Shown: in pieces, positions 46,321 to 57,905 of the stretch | Layout: each line of letters opens with the position of its first letter | How positions within the stretch are numbered: the first letter of the stretch is position 1 | From: Aquabacterium olei | GTDB taxonomy: Bacteria > Pseudomonadota > Gammaproteobacteria > Burkholderiales > Burkholderiaceae_C | Reading direction: 5' to 3' | DNA length: 64,000 nt | Assembly: GCF_003100395.1 (NCBI RefSeq) | Contig: NZ_CP029210.1 | Coordinates: 1,178,001 to 1,242,000, forward strand | Notes under the pieces: model-generated | The model's input: only the letters and a program-made list of their open reading frames with translations | Database searches by the model: none | Told to the model about the DNA's origin: nothing | Position numbers and translations under genes: made by a program

Positions 46321-48198
46321 TCAGGCCGTGCGGGCCATCAGCTGGCCCACCAGCTGTGTCAACCGTGTCACCAGCTCGGTCGGTTGGTGGATCACTGCAT
46401 GACCCTGTGCCCCGAACAAGTGAGGCAGATAGGCGGGCGCCTGTCGATCGATCGTGATGCAGAAGGGCAGCAGCCCCTGCGCGCGGGCTTCACGCACGGC
46501 TTGCCGTGTGTCCTCCAGCCCGAAGCGGCCCTCGTAGTGATCGAGGTCGTTGGGCTTGCCGTCGGTGAGCAGCAGCAGGAGGCGATGGGTTTCGCCGCGT
46601 GCAGCCAGCTGGCGCGTCGCATGGCGAATGGCGGCGCCCATGCGGGTGTAGTAGCCGGGGCGGATGGCACCGATGCGGTTCTGCACGGCGGGGCTCCATG
46701 TCTCGCCAAAGGCCTTCAGTTGATGGATGCGCACATGGTGGCGCTTGACCGAACTGAAGCCCAGCACCTCGAACGGGTCGCCCAGGCGGTGCATGGCCTG
46801 CCCGAACACGTACAACGCGTCGCGGGTCACGTCGATCACGCGGGCGTCGTTGCCCACCCATGCGTCCGTCGATTGCGACAGATCGGCCATCAGCAAGACC
46901 GACAGGCTCCGATCGCGGCGATGGCGGCGCAGGTGGATGCGTGGCTCGTCGCCAGGGGCATCGGTGCGCCAGCGCACCCAGGCATCCAGATCGAGGTGCT
47001 CGCCGCTTTCATGGCCACCCTGCCATGCCGGTCGTGCGGTGAGCGTCTCGAGTCGGCGCCCCATGCGTGAGGCGAGCGCCTTCAGCGGGGCAGGGGGCAA
47101 CCAGGTCTCGGCATGGCGGGGCTGCAGCAACTGCACGGCACAGCGGTCTGCCTCCAGCACGCCGCGGCGGTAGTCCCATTCGGGCAGGCGCAGGTCGGCG
47201 GCCAGCACGATGTCGTCCGAGGCGGCGCTGGGCAGGTCGAGGTCGAACCGCACACGCGAGGCCAGCGTGCTGCCGCCGCTGTCCACCGTCAGGGATTCCA
47301 TGTCATTGGCCACCTGTGCGGCGTCCGGCGTGGGCTCGTCTTCCGTCTGCCTGCTTACACGCACGAACTCCGACCACGACAGCAGCGACTCCGTGCGGAA
47401 GAACATCATCAGGCCGTGCCGGTCGGGCTGAACGGCCATCTGGCGGGCTCGGCGCCGTGTGTCGTCGCGGTCCTCGCCATCGGGCGCGAGCGGTCGGTCC
47501 GACGGGGTGCGCGCTTCCCGTGCCGTGACCGGTGTGGCCGCTGCGGCCGCCTGCAGGCAGGCGGCATCGATCCAGATCGGCACGGGCAGCACCTCGTTGG
47601 CCTGTACGGGCTGGCAGGACGGGGCGAGGCTGGCCGGCCAGTCGGGGGAGCCGAGCGCGCGCTGCACCAGGCGTTCCGCTTCGGCCGCGCGGCCACGCAA
47701 GCTGAACGGGTCAGGTCGTTGCGCGAGGATGGCGGTGAGCAGGCGCTGGTGGCGGTCACGCCAGCCGGGCAGGGCGGCCAGCACGCGCGCGGTGGCCGTG
47801 CGGTTCAGACCGATCCAGTCTTGTGCCAACGAGGGCTCATGGCGGCACAGGGACAGGCACTCCGCGGCCTGTGCGGCCAGCCACAGATAGAGTGCGCGGT
47901 TCAAGGCCGTGTCCGCGAACACCGCCACTTCCGATGGCAGCGCCAGGGTCTCGGCATCCAGTGTGGGCAGCGCGGCGCGGTCGCCACTGCCGGCCAGGCG
48001 TTGCAGCCAGCCGCGCGGTCCACCGTGGCGGCGCGGGGCCGCGGTGGCGAGCCGCCAGGCCGGCGGCTCGCCCAGTGCACGGAACACCACGCCCAGCTGC
48101 GCCCGCACCTCATCCAGCTGCACCGCCGCCTGCGGATGCCGACGATCGGCCAGCTGCACGACCGCCCGATGCCACCATTGACCTACCCATTCTTCCAT
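46321..48198 (-). CDS. norD: Nitric oxide reductase activation protein NorD
   Basis: 625-residue cytosolic protein with a C-terminal von Willebrand A domain (about 430-620) whose MIDAS motif is DLSQS. Works with the AAA+ ATPase NorQ to activate the NorCB complex, probably by metal insertion. ATG 48198 overlaps the stop of the preceding membrane protein gene by one base. Confidence 0.92.
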   Translation of the reverse strand: MEEWVGQWWHRAVVQLADRRHPQAAVQLDEVRAQLGVVFRALGEPPAWRLATAAPRRHGGPRGWLQRLAGSGDRAALPTLDAETLALPSEVAVFADTALNRALYLWLAAQAAECLSLCRHEPSLAQDWIGLNRTATARVLAALPGWRDRHQRLLTAILAQRPDPFSLRGRAAEAERLVQRALGSPDWPASLAPSCQPVQANEVLPVPIWIDAACLQAAAAATPVTAREARTPSDRPLAPDGEDRDDTRRRARQMAVQPDRHGLMMFFRTESLLSWSEFVRVSRQTEDEPTPDAAQVANDMESLTVDSGGSTLASRVRFDLDLPSAASDDIVLAADLRLPEWDYRRGVLEADRCAVQLLQPRHAETWLPPAPLKALASRMGRRLETLTARPAWQGGHESGEHLDLDAWVRWRTDAPGDEPRIHLRRHRRDRSLSVLLMADLSQSTDAWVGNDARVIDVTRDALYVFGQAMHRLGDPFEVLGFSSVKRHHVRIHQLKAFGETWSPAVQNRIGAIRPGYYTRMGAAIRHATRQLAARGETHRLLLLLTDGKPNDLDHYEGRFGLEDTRQAVREARAQGLLPFCITIDRQAPAYLPHLFGAQGHAVIHQPTELVTRLTQLVGQLMARTA

Positions 48199-49172
48199 CA
48201 GTCCTCCCGGGTGGCCGGTGGGCCGTCCTGCCTGCGCGCACGCAGCGTTTCGCGCAGCGCGGCTTCATCCACTGTCCACGTCAGCAGCGGGCTGCGTTGC
48301 TGCGCGCCTTGCGATCGGTCGCACGCGCTCAGGCACTGCCCGCACTGCACGCACGAGAACATGCGGCGCTTGATGTCTCGGGGGTGCAGGCGCATCGGGC
48401 AATGGCGATCGCAGGCTGATCCGATCGGCACGTCGCAGGTGCGGCACTCGCGCGCACGCTCGCGCATGAAGCCGACCACCATGCCTTTCGGGTTGGCCAT
48501 CCAGACGAGGCTCTGGAACAGACCCACGGCGCAGCCGAACCGACAGAACAGATGGCGTGCCAGCACGAACTCCAGCGTGAAGACCAGCGTGCCGACTGCC
48601 AGAAAGCGCGCTTCACCCGGGGTGAGCTGGCCGCTCAACAGATGCGACCAGACTCGTTGGGGGGGCAGCAGGTAGCTCAGCAGCGTGATGGCCCAGACAA
48701 AGCCCAGCAGCAGGCTGAGCCCGAAGAACACGGGCCACCAGCGACGATCAGGGGCCAGTACGCGGCCGCTTGCATCCAGCCGCGGGGTGGTGTGCCGGTC
48801 CCACAGGCTGAACTTGCCGATGGCGCGGTGCATGACCGCGTTGAGCCCCTCGACGATCGAGAAGTGGGGGCACAGCCAGCCGCAGTACAGCCGGCCATAA
48901 CGGCGCGCCACCAGCAGAAAGCCCACCACGAGCACCAGCACTGGCAGCAGGCCCTTGAGCACCAGGCTCAGGGCCGCTTCCGTGGGGGTGAGCCGGCCCT
49001 GCATCAGGGCCTCGATGCCGAGTGACCACGGCCGGCCCAGCACCCACAACTGCGCCTGCGTCACGTCGAAGCGCAGCAGGTCCAGCACCGGCGCCAGCAC
49101 GAAGAGGGCAAAGAAGCCCGCCTGCCAGCGACGCCGCCGCGGCTGCAGCTCAGCGCCTGTCGAACACCCCAT
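48198..49172 (-). CDS. 4Fe-4S polyferredoxin-like membrane protein in the nor operon
   Basis: 324-residue inner-membrane protein with about five helices. It has CGWLCP and FCRFGC motifs as in NapH/NosR/CcoG proteins, followed by a soluble ferredoxin region with two cluster motifs: C-x2-C-x8-C-x3-CP and C-x2-C-x2-C-x3-C ([11 protein letters not shown]). It is embedded between norQ (23-base overlap) and norD (1-base overlap), so it must be made with them. The function is not known; electron supply to, or metal-centre assembly of, NorCB is a reasonable inference. Confidence 0.82.
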   Translation of the reverse strand: MGCSTGAELQPRRRRWQAGFFALFVLAPVLDLLRFDVTQAQLWVLGRPWSLGIEALMQGRLTPTEAALSLVLKGLLPVLVLVVGFLLVARRYGRLYCGWLCPHFSIVEGLNAVMHRAIGKFSLWDRHTTPRLDASGRVLAPDRRWWPVFFGLSLLLGFVWAITLLSYLLPPQRVWSHLLSGQLTPGEARFLAVGTLVFTLEFVLARHLFCRFGCAVGLFQSLVWMANPKGMVVGFMRERARECRTCDVPIGSACDRHCPMRLHPRDIKRRMFSCVQCGQCLSACDRSQGAQQRSPLLTWTVDEAALRETLRARRQDGPPATRED

Positions 49173-49971
49173 GGACGATCTCCATCAGCGCCGAGACGAT
49201 GTCGGGGTCGTCGGTCATGGCTTCGACGATGGCGGCGCGACAGGCCGCCTCCTCGCCCATGCCGGACGCCATCAAGCGGCCGGCCATGACCAGCAGGCGT
49301 GTGCTGGCCTTTTCTTCCAGATCGTGCTCCGTCAGGCGACGCAGGGCCGCGCCGAGCGAAACGAGGGCTTCGGCCCGGGCGGTGCCCACGCCGGCCTCGG
49401 ACGCCACGATGGCCTGCTCCACCGGCGCCGCCGGATAGTCGAAGCCGATCGCGACGAAGCGCTGTCGCGTGCTGGGCTTGAGCGCCTTCAGCAGGTTCTG
49501 ATAGCCTGGGTTGTAGGACACCACCAGCATGAACTCGGGTGGGGCCACCAGTTGCTCGCCCGTGCGTTCGATCGGCAGGATGCGCCGGTCGTCGGTGAGC
49601 GGGTGGATCACCACCGTGGTGTCCTTGCGCGCCTCCACCACCTCGTCGAGGTAGCAGATGGCGCCCGTGCGCACGGCGCGGGCCAGGGGCCCGTCCTGCC
49701 AGACGGCATCGCCGCCTGCAATCAGGTGGCGGCCCACCAGATCGGCGGCGGCCAGGTCATCGTGGCACGACACCGTGATGAGCGGCCGGCCCAGCCGTGC
49801 CGCCATGTGCTCGACGAACCGCGTCTTGCCGCAGCCCGTCGGGCCCTTGATCAGCAGCGGCAGGCTGGCCCGCCAGGCGTGCTCGAACAGCGCGCATTCC
49901 TCGCCCTGCGGCACATAGGCCGGCATGGCGCCCTGCGGGTTGACCAACGCCTGGGGATCGAGCCTGTCCAT
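49150..49971 (-). CDS. norQ: AAA+ ATPase NorQ
   Basis: 273-residue MoxR-type AAA+ ATPase. Walker A GPTGCGKT at about 42-49, Walker [12 protein letters not shown], sensor region VVSYNPGYQ. Partner of NorD in activation of nitric oxide reductase. ATG 49971 has AAGGGGG upstream and matches the NorQ/CbbQ start; it begins 14 bases after norB. Confidence 0.94.
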   Translation of the reverse strand: MDRLDPQALVNPQGAMPAYVPQGEECALFEHAWRASLPLLIKGPTGCGKTRFVEHMAARLGRPLITVSCHDDLAAADLVGRHLIAGGDAVWQDGPLARAVRTGAICYLDEVVEARKDTTVVIHPLTDDRRILPIERTGEQLVAPPEFMLVVSYNPGYQNLLKALKPSTRQRFVAIGFDYPAAPVEQAIVASEAGVGTARAEALVSLGAALRRLTEHDLEEKASTRLLVMAGRLMASGMGEEAACRAAIVEAMTDDPDIVSALMEIVHGVFDRR

Positions 49972-49985
49972 GATCTGCCCCCTTC

Positions 49986-51876
<1,891 letters not shown>

Positions 51877-51938
51877 GCCGATCTCCTTCCTCTGTCAAGC
51901 GATGTCGAGCAGACTAGGGACACGGCGCGCGCATTTCC

Positions 51939-51952
51939 TTGAAGCGGTTCAA
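51939..51952 (-). promoter_or_regulatory. Dnr/Fnr-type box and promoter of norC
   Basis: TTGAA-GCGG-TTCAA palindrome with the same arms as at nirS. On the minus strand TAGTCT at 51916-51911 lies exactly where a -10 element would be if the box is centred at -41.5, giving a start near 51904 and a 28-base leader. Confidence 0.8.
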
Positions 51953-52062
51953 GAAAACGGAGATGGTTGACAGCGCTATGCTTTGCAGGGCCCGCTAGGT
52001 GTTTTCACCAACACGTTGCGGGCAAGGGATGCAGGCCCGCAAGGCCTGTGTCAGAATCTTCC

Positions 52063-52094
52063 TCAATTCGTACAAGACTTCTTGTCAGAATTGA
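52063..52094. promoter_or_regulatory. Interrupted 32-base palindrome, candidate operator of the beta-oxidation operon
   Basis: Arms TCAATTC/GAATTGA (outer) and ACAAG/CTTGT (inner) around ACTT, with one mismatched dinucleotide step (GT/CA). It begins 120 bases before the fadB-like ATG. It could bind a dimeric regulator or fold as an RNA hairpin; no T tract follows. Confidence 0.5.
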
Positions 52095-52182
52095 TTTCAG
52101 CTGAGCGGGCGCCGCCGGCCATCCCTGTGCGCAGGGTGACTGTCGGGGTCCGTGTGTCTTCATTGAACGCCCCGACACCGAC

Positions 52183-54279
52183 ATGAGCGCTTCCTACCAA
52201 GTCACCGACGGCGTGGCCGTCATCACGCTGACCAACCCCCCCGTCAACGGCCTCGGCCACAGCACCCGTGCCGGCATTGTGGACGGCGTGAACCTGGCCA
52301 ATGCCGATGCGTCGGTCAAGGCCATCGTCATCACTGGTGGGGGCAAGGTGTTCTGCGGTGGTGCAGACATCCGCGAGTTCAACACCCCGGCCGCCTTTGC
52401 CGCGCCCGGCCTGCACCTCACCATCGAGACCATCGAGAAGAGCAGCAAGCCCGTCGTCGCTGCCATCCACGGTGTCGTCATGGGCGGTGGGCTGGAGCTG
52501 GCCCTGGGCTGCCACTACCGCGTGATGGCGCCTGGCGTGCAGGTGGCCCTGCCGGAGGTGAACATCGGCCTGATTCCTGGCGGTGGCGGCACCCAGCGCC
52601 TGCCGCGCGTGCTGCCCGTCGAGCAGACGCTGCAGATGGTCACCACCGGCGCCTCGGTGACCAGCGACAAGCTCGCCAAGGTGCCTGGCCAGCAACTGAT
52701 TGCCAAGCTGATCGAGGGCGACCTCGTGGCCGGCGCCGTGGCCTTTGCCAAGGAAGTGGCCGACGTGCGCCCGATGCCGCTGGTGCGCCATCTGCCCGTG
52801 TCGCCCGTCAGCGATCCCGAACTGTTCAACAAGGCCCGCGCCGACATGGCCAAGGCCCGCCGTGGCCTGATCTCGCCGCAGCGCTGCGTCGACGCGATCG
52901 AGATCGCCGCGAACACGCCGGACATCGACGTCGGCATCCAGAAGGAACTGGACATCTTCAAGGAGATCATGGTCGGCCCGCAGGCCAAGGCCATGCAGCA
53001 CGCGTTCTTCGGTGAGCGCGCCGCCAGCAAGATCCCCGATGTGCCGGAGAGCACGCCCGCCCGCAAGATCGAGAAGGTGGCCGTGATCGGCGCTGGCACG
53101 ATGGGTGGCGGCATCACCATGTGCTTCCTGAACGCTGGCATCCCGGTGACCCTGCTGGAGATGAAGCAGGAGGCCATCGACCGCGGCGTGGGCACCATCC
53201 GCAAGAACTACGAAGCCCAGGTGGCCAAGGGCAAGCTCGCTCAGGACAAGTACGAGCAGCGCATGAGCCTGCTGACCACCACGTTGAGCTACGACGACAT
53301 TGCCCAGGCCGACATGGTGATCGAAGCCGTGTTCGAAGACTTCGGCGTGAAGTCGCAGGTGTTCACCAAGCTGGATGCCGTGATGAAGCCCGGCGCCATC
53401 CTGGCCTCGAACACCTCGACGCTGGACGTGGACAAGATCGCCGAGGTGACGAAGCGCCCGGCCGACGTCGTGGGCCTGCACTTCTTCAGCCCCGCCAACG
53501 TGATGCGCCTGCTGGAAGTGGTGCGCAGCAAGCACACCGCCAAGGACGTGATGGCCACGGTGATGCAGGTGGCCAAGAAGATCAAGAAGGTCGCCGTGGT
53601 GTCGGGTGTGTGTGATGGCTTCATCGGCAACCGCATGTTCGAGCAGTACGTGCGCCAGAGCTTCTTCCTGGTGGAAGAGGGCGCCACCGTCCAGCAGGTG
53701 GACAAGGCCGCCGAAGCCTTCGGCTTTGCCATGGGCCCGTTCCGCGTGGGCGACCTGGCTGGCAACGACATCGGCTTCGCCATCCGCAAGCGCCGCAAGA
53801 TCGAGCAGCCCGACGTGATCTACAGCCCGGTGGGCGACGCCGTGTGCGAGCTCGGCCGCTTCGGCCAGAAGGTCGGCAAGGGCTGGTACGACTACGAAGC
53901 CGGCAAGCGCGAACCCGTGCCTTCGGCCGAAGTGCAGGCCTGCGTCGACAAGGTGCGTGCCGACAAGGGCCTGACGCCGCGCGCCATCAGCGACGACGAG
54001 ATCGTGCAGCGCCTGGTGCTGGCCCTGGTCAACGAGGGGGCCGCCATCCTGGAAGAAGGCATCGCTTCGAAGGCTTCGGACATCGACATGGTCTACCTGA
54101 CCGGTTACGGCTTCCCGCTGACCTGGGGCGGCCCGATGCTGTACGCCGACCTGCTGGGCCTGCCCAAGGTGGTCGAGCTGATGAAGGGCTTTGCCGGCAA
54201 CCCGCACGGCGACCCGGCTTTCTGGACGCCGGCGCCGCTGCTGGCGAAACTGGCCGCCGAAGGCAAGACCTTCAACTGA
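52183..54279 (+). CDS. Bifunctional enoyl-CoA hydratase / 3-hydroxyacyl-CoA dehydrogenase
   Basis: 698-residue beta-oxidation enzyme. The N-terminal crotonase domain (about 1-190) has [12 protein letters not shown] and [20 protein letters not shown] around the catalytic Glu. The NAD domain (about 290-470) starts [13 protein letters not shown] and includes the catalytic His in [11 protein letters not shown]. Two C-terminal 3HCDH domains follow. It is of the FadJ/PaaH-fusion type without the FadB isomerase emphasis. First gene of a seven-gene plus-strand run. Confidence 0.92.
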   Translation: MSASYQVTDGVAVITLTNPPVNGLGHSTRAGIVDGVNLANADASVKAIVITGGGKVFCGGADIREFNTPAAFAAPGLHLTIETIEKSSKPVVAAIHGVVMGGGLELALGCHYRVMAPGVQVALPEVNIGLIPGGGGTQRLPRVLPVEQTLQMVTTGASVTSDKLAKVPGQQLIAKLIEGDLVAGAVAFAKEVADVRPMPLVRHLPVSPVSDPELFNKARADMAKARRGLISPQRCVDAIEIAANTPDIDVGIQKELDIFKEIMVGPQAKAMQHAFFGERAASKIPDVPESTPARKIEKVAVIGAGTMGGGITMCFLNAGIPVTLLEMKQEAIDRGVGTIRKNYEAQVAKGKLAQDKYEQRMSLLTTTLSYDDIAQADMVIEAVFEDFGVKSQVFTKLDAVMKPGAILASNTSTLDVDKIAEVTKRPADVVGLHFFSPANVMRLLEVVRSKHTAKDVMATVMQVAKKIKKVAVVSGVCDGFIGNRMFEQYVRQSFFLVEEGATVQQVDKAAEAFGFAMGPFRVGDLAGNDIGFAIRKRRKIEQPDVIYSPVGDAVCELGRFGQKVGKGWYDYEAGKREPVPSAEVQACVDKVRADKGLTPRAISDDEIVQRLVLALVNEGAAILEEGIASKASDIDMVYLTGYGFPLTWGGPMLYADLLGLPKVVELMKGFAGNPHGDPAFWTPAPLLAKLAAEGKTFN

Positions 54280-54323
54280 TCGTTCCGTGATCCACGGGGC
54301 GCCGGAAGGTGCCCCGGCCTGAT

Positions 54324-54343
54324 CCGCTGCTTGAAGGCAGCGG
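54324..54343 (+). other. Intercistronic hairpin before the acyl-CoA dehydrogenase gene
   Basis: CCGCTGC/GCAGCGG stem with loop TTGAAG, 28 bases before the next ATG, no T tract. Possibly an mRNA stability element. Confidence 0.3.
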
Positions 54344-54370
54344 ACGGGCTGAGCTCATCCTGGAGAAAGC

Positions 54371-56245
54371 ATGACCCACCGCGCCACCGTCGACTTCCTG
54401 CTGTATGACTGGCTCAAGGCCGATGGCCTGTGCGCCCGCGAACGCCACGCCGAGCACAACCGCGAGACCTTCACGGCCGTGCTGGACCTGAGCGAGCAGA
54501 TCGCCACCGAGCAGTTCGCGCCGATCAACCGCCTGATCGACGTGCACGAGCCCGAGTTCGACGGCACCACGGTGACCCTGCCCAAGGAAACGCCGGTGGC
54601 GCTGCAGGCCTTTGCCGATGCGGGTCTGATGGCCGCCAGCAAGGACGCCGAGGTGGGCGGCATGCAACTGCCCACGGTGGTCGAAATCGCATCGATGAGC
54701 TTCTTCTACAAGAGCAGCGTGGGCCTGGCGGCCTACCCGATGCTCACGCGCGGCAACGCCAACACCATCCTGGCGCACGGCACGCCCAAGCAGATCGAGG
54801 TGTTCGCCAAAGGCGGTCTGGAAGGCCGCACCTTCGGCACCATGTGCCTGAGCGAGCCGCAGGCCGGCTCCAGCCTGTCCGACATCGTCACGCGGGCCGT
54901 GCCCGATGTGCACGGCGATGGCAGCGGCGTGGCATGGCAGCAGGATGAGCTGGGCCCGCGCTACCGCCTGACGGGCAACAAGATGTGGATCTCGGGCGGC
55001 GAGCACGAGATGGGCGAGAACATCGTTCACCTGGTGCTGGCCAAGATCCCGGGCCCCGATGGCAAGCTGATTCCGGGCGTGAAGGGCATTTCGCTGTTCA
55101 TTGTGCCTCGCAAGCTGGTCAAGGCCGACGGCACGATCACGGGTCAGCGCAACGACGTGGCGCTGGCCGGCCTCAACCACAAGTGCGGCTACCGCGGCAC
55201 GGTGAACACGCTGCTGAACTTCGGTGAAGGCAAGTTCTCGGTCAACGGGCAGGCCGGGGCCGTGGGCTACCTGATCGGCAAGGAAGGCGAGGGCCTGAAG
55301 TGCATGTTCACGCTGATGAACGAGGCCCGCATCAGCGTGGGCCTGGGCGCCACCATGCTGGGCTATGCCGGCTACGAGGCCTCGCTGGAGTACGCCAAGC
55401 AACGCCCGCAGGGCCGTGCCATGGGCGCCGGTGGCAAGGACCACAGCGCCCCGCAGATCCCCATCATCGAGCACACCGACGTCAAGCGCATGCTGATGAT
55501 GCAGAAGGCCGTGGCCGAAGGTGGCCTGGCGCTGGGCCTGCTGTGCGCGCAGCTGGTGGACGACGAGTACACCGGCTCACTCGATGAGCGAGACAACGCC
55601 CGCCTGCTGCTCGAGCTGCTGACGCCGATAGCCAAGAGCTGGCCGAGCGAGTGGGCCCAGGAGGCCAACAGCCAGGCCATCCAGATCCTGGGCGGCTACG
55701 GCTACACGCGCGACTTCCCGGTCGAGCAGTACTGGCGCGACAACCGCCTGAACATGATCCACGAAGGCACGCACGGCATCCAGGGGCTGGACCTGCTGGG
55801 CCGCAAGGTGGTGATGAACGGCGGCAAGGCGCTGGCTGTGCTGGCCGCGCGCATCAGCGACACGGTGACCCGCGCCGGTCAGGTCGATGGGCTGGCCGAG
55901 CACGCGAATGCGCTGGCCGGCGCGCTGCAGAAGGTGGGCGCGGCCACGAAGGCGGCCTGGGCCACCGGCGTGCCGGAAGAGGCCCTGGCCAACGCCACGC
56001 CCTACCTGCAGGCGTTCGGCCACACCGTGATGGCGTGGATCTGGCTGGAGCTGGCGCTGGCCGCCAAGACGGCGCAGGCCGCAGGGGAATGGGACAAGGG
56101 CCCGCTCGGTACCGGCTTCCTCAAGGGTAAGCTCGCCACCGCCGACTACTTCTACGCCTACGAGTTGCCCAAGATCGACGCGTGGCTGGGGGTGGTGGCA
56201 CGCCGTGACCTGACCTGCGCCCGCGCCGAGGCCGACTGGTTCTGA
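54371..56245 (+). CDS. Acyl-CoA dehydrogenase (long form, DmdC-like)
   Basis: 624-residue FAD-dependent dehydrogenase, longer than the 380-400 residue classical enzymes because of a C-terminal extension (about 480-624), as in the 3-methylmercaptopropionyl-CoA dehydrogenase-like group. Seen: MCLSEPQAGSSLSD (substrate/FAD motif), NKMWISGGEH, LMNEARISVGLG and the QILGGYGYTRDFPVE arginine/FAD motif with catalytic base region YWRDNRL. GGAGA precedes the ATG. The acyl substrate is not known. Confidence 0.9.
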   Translation: MTHRATVDFLLYDWLKADGLCARERHAEHNRETFTAVLDLSEQIATEQFAPINRLIDVHEPEFDGTTVTLPKETPVALQAFADAGLMAASKDAEVGGMQLPTVVEIASMSFFYKSSVGLAAYPMLTRGNANTILAHGTPKQIEVFAKGGLEGRTFGTMCLSEPQAGSSLSDIVTRAVPDVHGDGSGVAWQQDELGPRYRLTGNKMWISGGEHEMGENIVHLVLAKIPGPDGKLIPGVKGISLFIVPRKLVKADGTITGQRNDVALAGLNHKCGYRGTVNTLLNFGEGKFSVNGQAGAVGYLIGKEGEGLKCMFTLMNEARISVGLGATMLGYAGYEASLEYAKQRPQGRAMGAGGKDHSAPQIPIIEHTDVKRMLMMQKAVAEGGLALGLLCAQLVDDEYTGSLDERDNARLLLELLTPIAKSWPSEWAQEANSQAIQILGGYGYTRDFPVEQYWRDNRLNMIHEGTHGIQGLDLLGRKVVMNGGKALAVLAARISDTVTRAGQVDGLAEHANALAGALQKVGAATKAAWATGVPEEALANATPYLQAFGHTVMAWIWLELALAAKTAQAAGEWDKGPLGTGFLKGKLATADYFYAYELPKIDAWLGVVARRDLTCARAEADWF

Positions 56246-56303
56246 TGCCCGGGGCAGGGGGCGGCGTTTCACCGATTGTTTCCCTGTTCCAGAAAGACAG
56301 ACC

Positions 56304-56585
56304 ATGCTTCGCCACATCGTGATGTTCACCCTCAAGAACCCGGCCGACGCGCCCAAGGTCAAGGCCCTGCTCGACAGCTGCAAGGACCTGGTGCCCGGCA
56401 TGCACGAGTTCGATGTTGGCATCCGTACCGAAGGCCTGGAAGCCAACGCCGACGTGGTGCTGGTGTCCACCTTCACCGACCAGGCGGCCCTGGCCGCCTA
56501 CCAGCCGCACCCGCATCACCAGGGCGTCGTCGCGCAGATCCGCGAGATGGCCTCTGGCCGGCAGGTGATCGATTACTTCGTCTGA
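56304..56585 (+). CDS. Dabb-domain (stress-responsive A/B barrel) protein
   Basis: 93-residue dimeric alpha-beta barrel protein, starting MLRHIVMFTLK and containing HPHHQGVVAQI. Family members act as small enzymes or have unknown roles. Its place between acyl-CoA dehydrogenase and SDR genes suggests a part in the same pathway. Confidence 0.85.
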   Translation: MLRHIVMFTLKNPADAPKVKALLDSCKDLVPGMHEFDVGIRTEGLEANADVVLVSTFTDQAALAAYQPHPHHQGVVAQIREMASGRQVIDYFV

Positions 56586-56599
56586 CCCCTCACACACCC

Positions 56600-57400
56600 A
56601 TGAGCCACACGCCCCGCACCGTTCAGCAACTGTTTGACCTTCGCGGGCGAACCGCCCTGATCACCGGCGGCTCGCGTGGGCTGGGCCTGCAGATGGCGTT
56701 TGCGCTGGGCGAGGCCGGCGCCCGCGTGCTGGTCAGCTCGCGCAAGGCGGCCGACCTGGAAGAGGCGGTGGCCGCGCTCCAGCAGGCGGGCATCGATGCG
56801 CAGTGGGTGGCGGCCGATGCCGGTCAGCCCGAGGACATCGCCCGGCTGGCCGACGAGGCCATGGCCCGCCTGGGCCAGATCGACATCCTCGTGAACAACG
56901 CCGGTGCCACCTGGGGCGCGCCCGCCGAAAGCCACCCGCTCGAGGCCTGGGACAAGGTGATGAACCTCAATGTGCGCGGCTACTTCCTGCTGTCGCAGGC
57001 GGTGGCCCAGCGCAGCATGATCCCGCGCCAGCAGGGGCGCATCATCAACGTGGCGTCCATCGCCGGGCTGGGGGGCAACCCCGCCTTCATGCAGACCATT
57101 GCCTACAACAGCAGCAAGGGCGCGGTGGTGAACTTCACGCGCGCGCTGGCGGGCGAGTGGGGCCGGCACGGCATCCGCGTCAACGCGGTGGCGCCGGGCT
57201 TCTTCCCGAGCAAGATGACCGCCGGCTTCCTGGGGGCGGTGGGTGAAGACAAGATCGCCGAAGGCGCGCCGCTGCGCCGTGTCGGCGACGACGAAGACCT
57301 CAAGGGCGCCACCGTGCTGCTGGCCTCGGATGCCGGCAAGCACATCACCGGCCAGATCCTCGCGGTCGACGGCGGGGTGAGCGCCATCATCGGTGCCTGA
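56600..57400 (+). CDS. Short-chain dehydrogenase/reductase
   Basis: 266-residue classical SDR. Cofactor motif ALITGGSRGLGLQ, NNAGAT, catalytic Ser in VNVASIAG-type strand (INVASIAG) and catalytic YNSSK (Tyr-x3-Lys), ending VDGGVSAI. SSRK after strand 2 suggests NADP preference. ATG 56600 lies 14 bases after the Dabb stop. Substrate unknown, probably a hydroxyacyl or ketone intermediate. Confidence 0.88.
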   Translation: MSHTPRTVQQLFDLRGRTALITGGSRGLGLQMAFALGEAGARVLVSSRKAADLEEAVAALQQAGIDAQWVAADAGQPEDIARLADEAMARLGQIDILVNNAGATWGAPAESHPLEAWDKVMNLNVRGYFLLSQAVAQRSMIPRQQGRIINVASIAGLGGNPAFMQTIAYNSSKGAVVNFTRALAGEWGRHGIRVNAVAPGFFPSKMTAGFLGAVGEDKIAEGAPLRRVGDDEDLKGATVLLASDAGKHITGQILAVDGGVSAIIGA

Positions 57401-57403
57401 TCC

Positions 57404-57871
57404 ATGTCCATTCCCTTTCCCGTTCACATCCCGCTGGTCGAGCACCTGGGACTGCGCCTGGAGCGCTTTGCCGATGGCGAGGCCGAGTTGAGCTTGACGC
57501 TCGACGCGGACGTGCATACCAACTCCTTCAAGGTGGCCCACGGCGGGCTGTTGATGATGATGCTCGACGTGGCCATGGCGCATGCTGCGCGCAGCCGCAA
57601 CAAGGACGCACCCGATGGCGGCCCCGGCATCGTCACCATCGAGATGAAGACCAGCTTCATGCGACCCGGCCAGGGCACGCTGCGTGCCGTGGGCACGGTG
57701 ATGCATGCCACGGCCAAGATGGCCTTTTGCGAAGGCCGTGTGCTCGACGAGGCGGGGCAGATCTGTGCCCATGCCACGGGCACTTTCAAGTTCCTGCGCG
57801 CGCTGCCGGTGTCTGGCCGTGCCACGCAGGCCCTGTCGCGCGTTCCCCTGCAAGGGGACGGGTCCGACTGA
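57404..57871 (+). CDS. PaaI-type hotdog thioesterase
   Basis: 155-residue hotdog protein. Active-site segment KVAHGGLLMMMLDVAMAHAA and the strand GIVTIEMKTSFMRPG match the PaaI/YigI group of acyl-CoA thioesterases. It starts 3 bases after the SDR stop, so the two are translationally close. May release stalled acyl-CoA in the same pathway. Confidence 0.85.
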   Translation: MSIPFPVHIPLVEHLGLRLERFADGEAELSLTLDADVHTNSFKVAHGGLLMMMLDVAMAHAARSRNKDAPDGGPGIVTIEMKTSFMRPGQGTLRAVGTVMHATAKMAFCEGRVLDEAGQICAHATGTFKFLRALPVSGRATQALSRVPLQGDGSD

Positions 57872-57905
57872 ACCCCGCTGTGCCAACCCACCCAAGGAGC
57901 ATCCC

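Larger units (their letters stand above)
51877..52182. other. Divergent intergenic region, norC / beta-oxidation operon
   Basis: 306 bases: norC leader, -10 element and Dnr box (51877-51952), then the leader of the fadB-like gene with TTGACA at 51967-51972 and a 32-base interrupted palindrome at 52063-52094. No gene seen. Confidence 0.7.
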
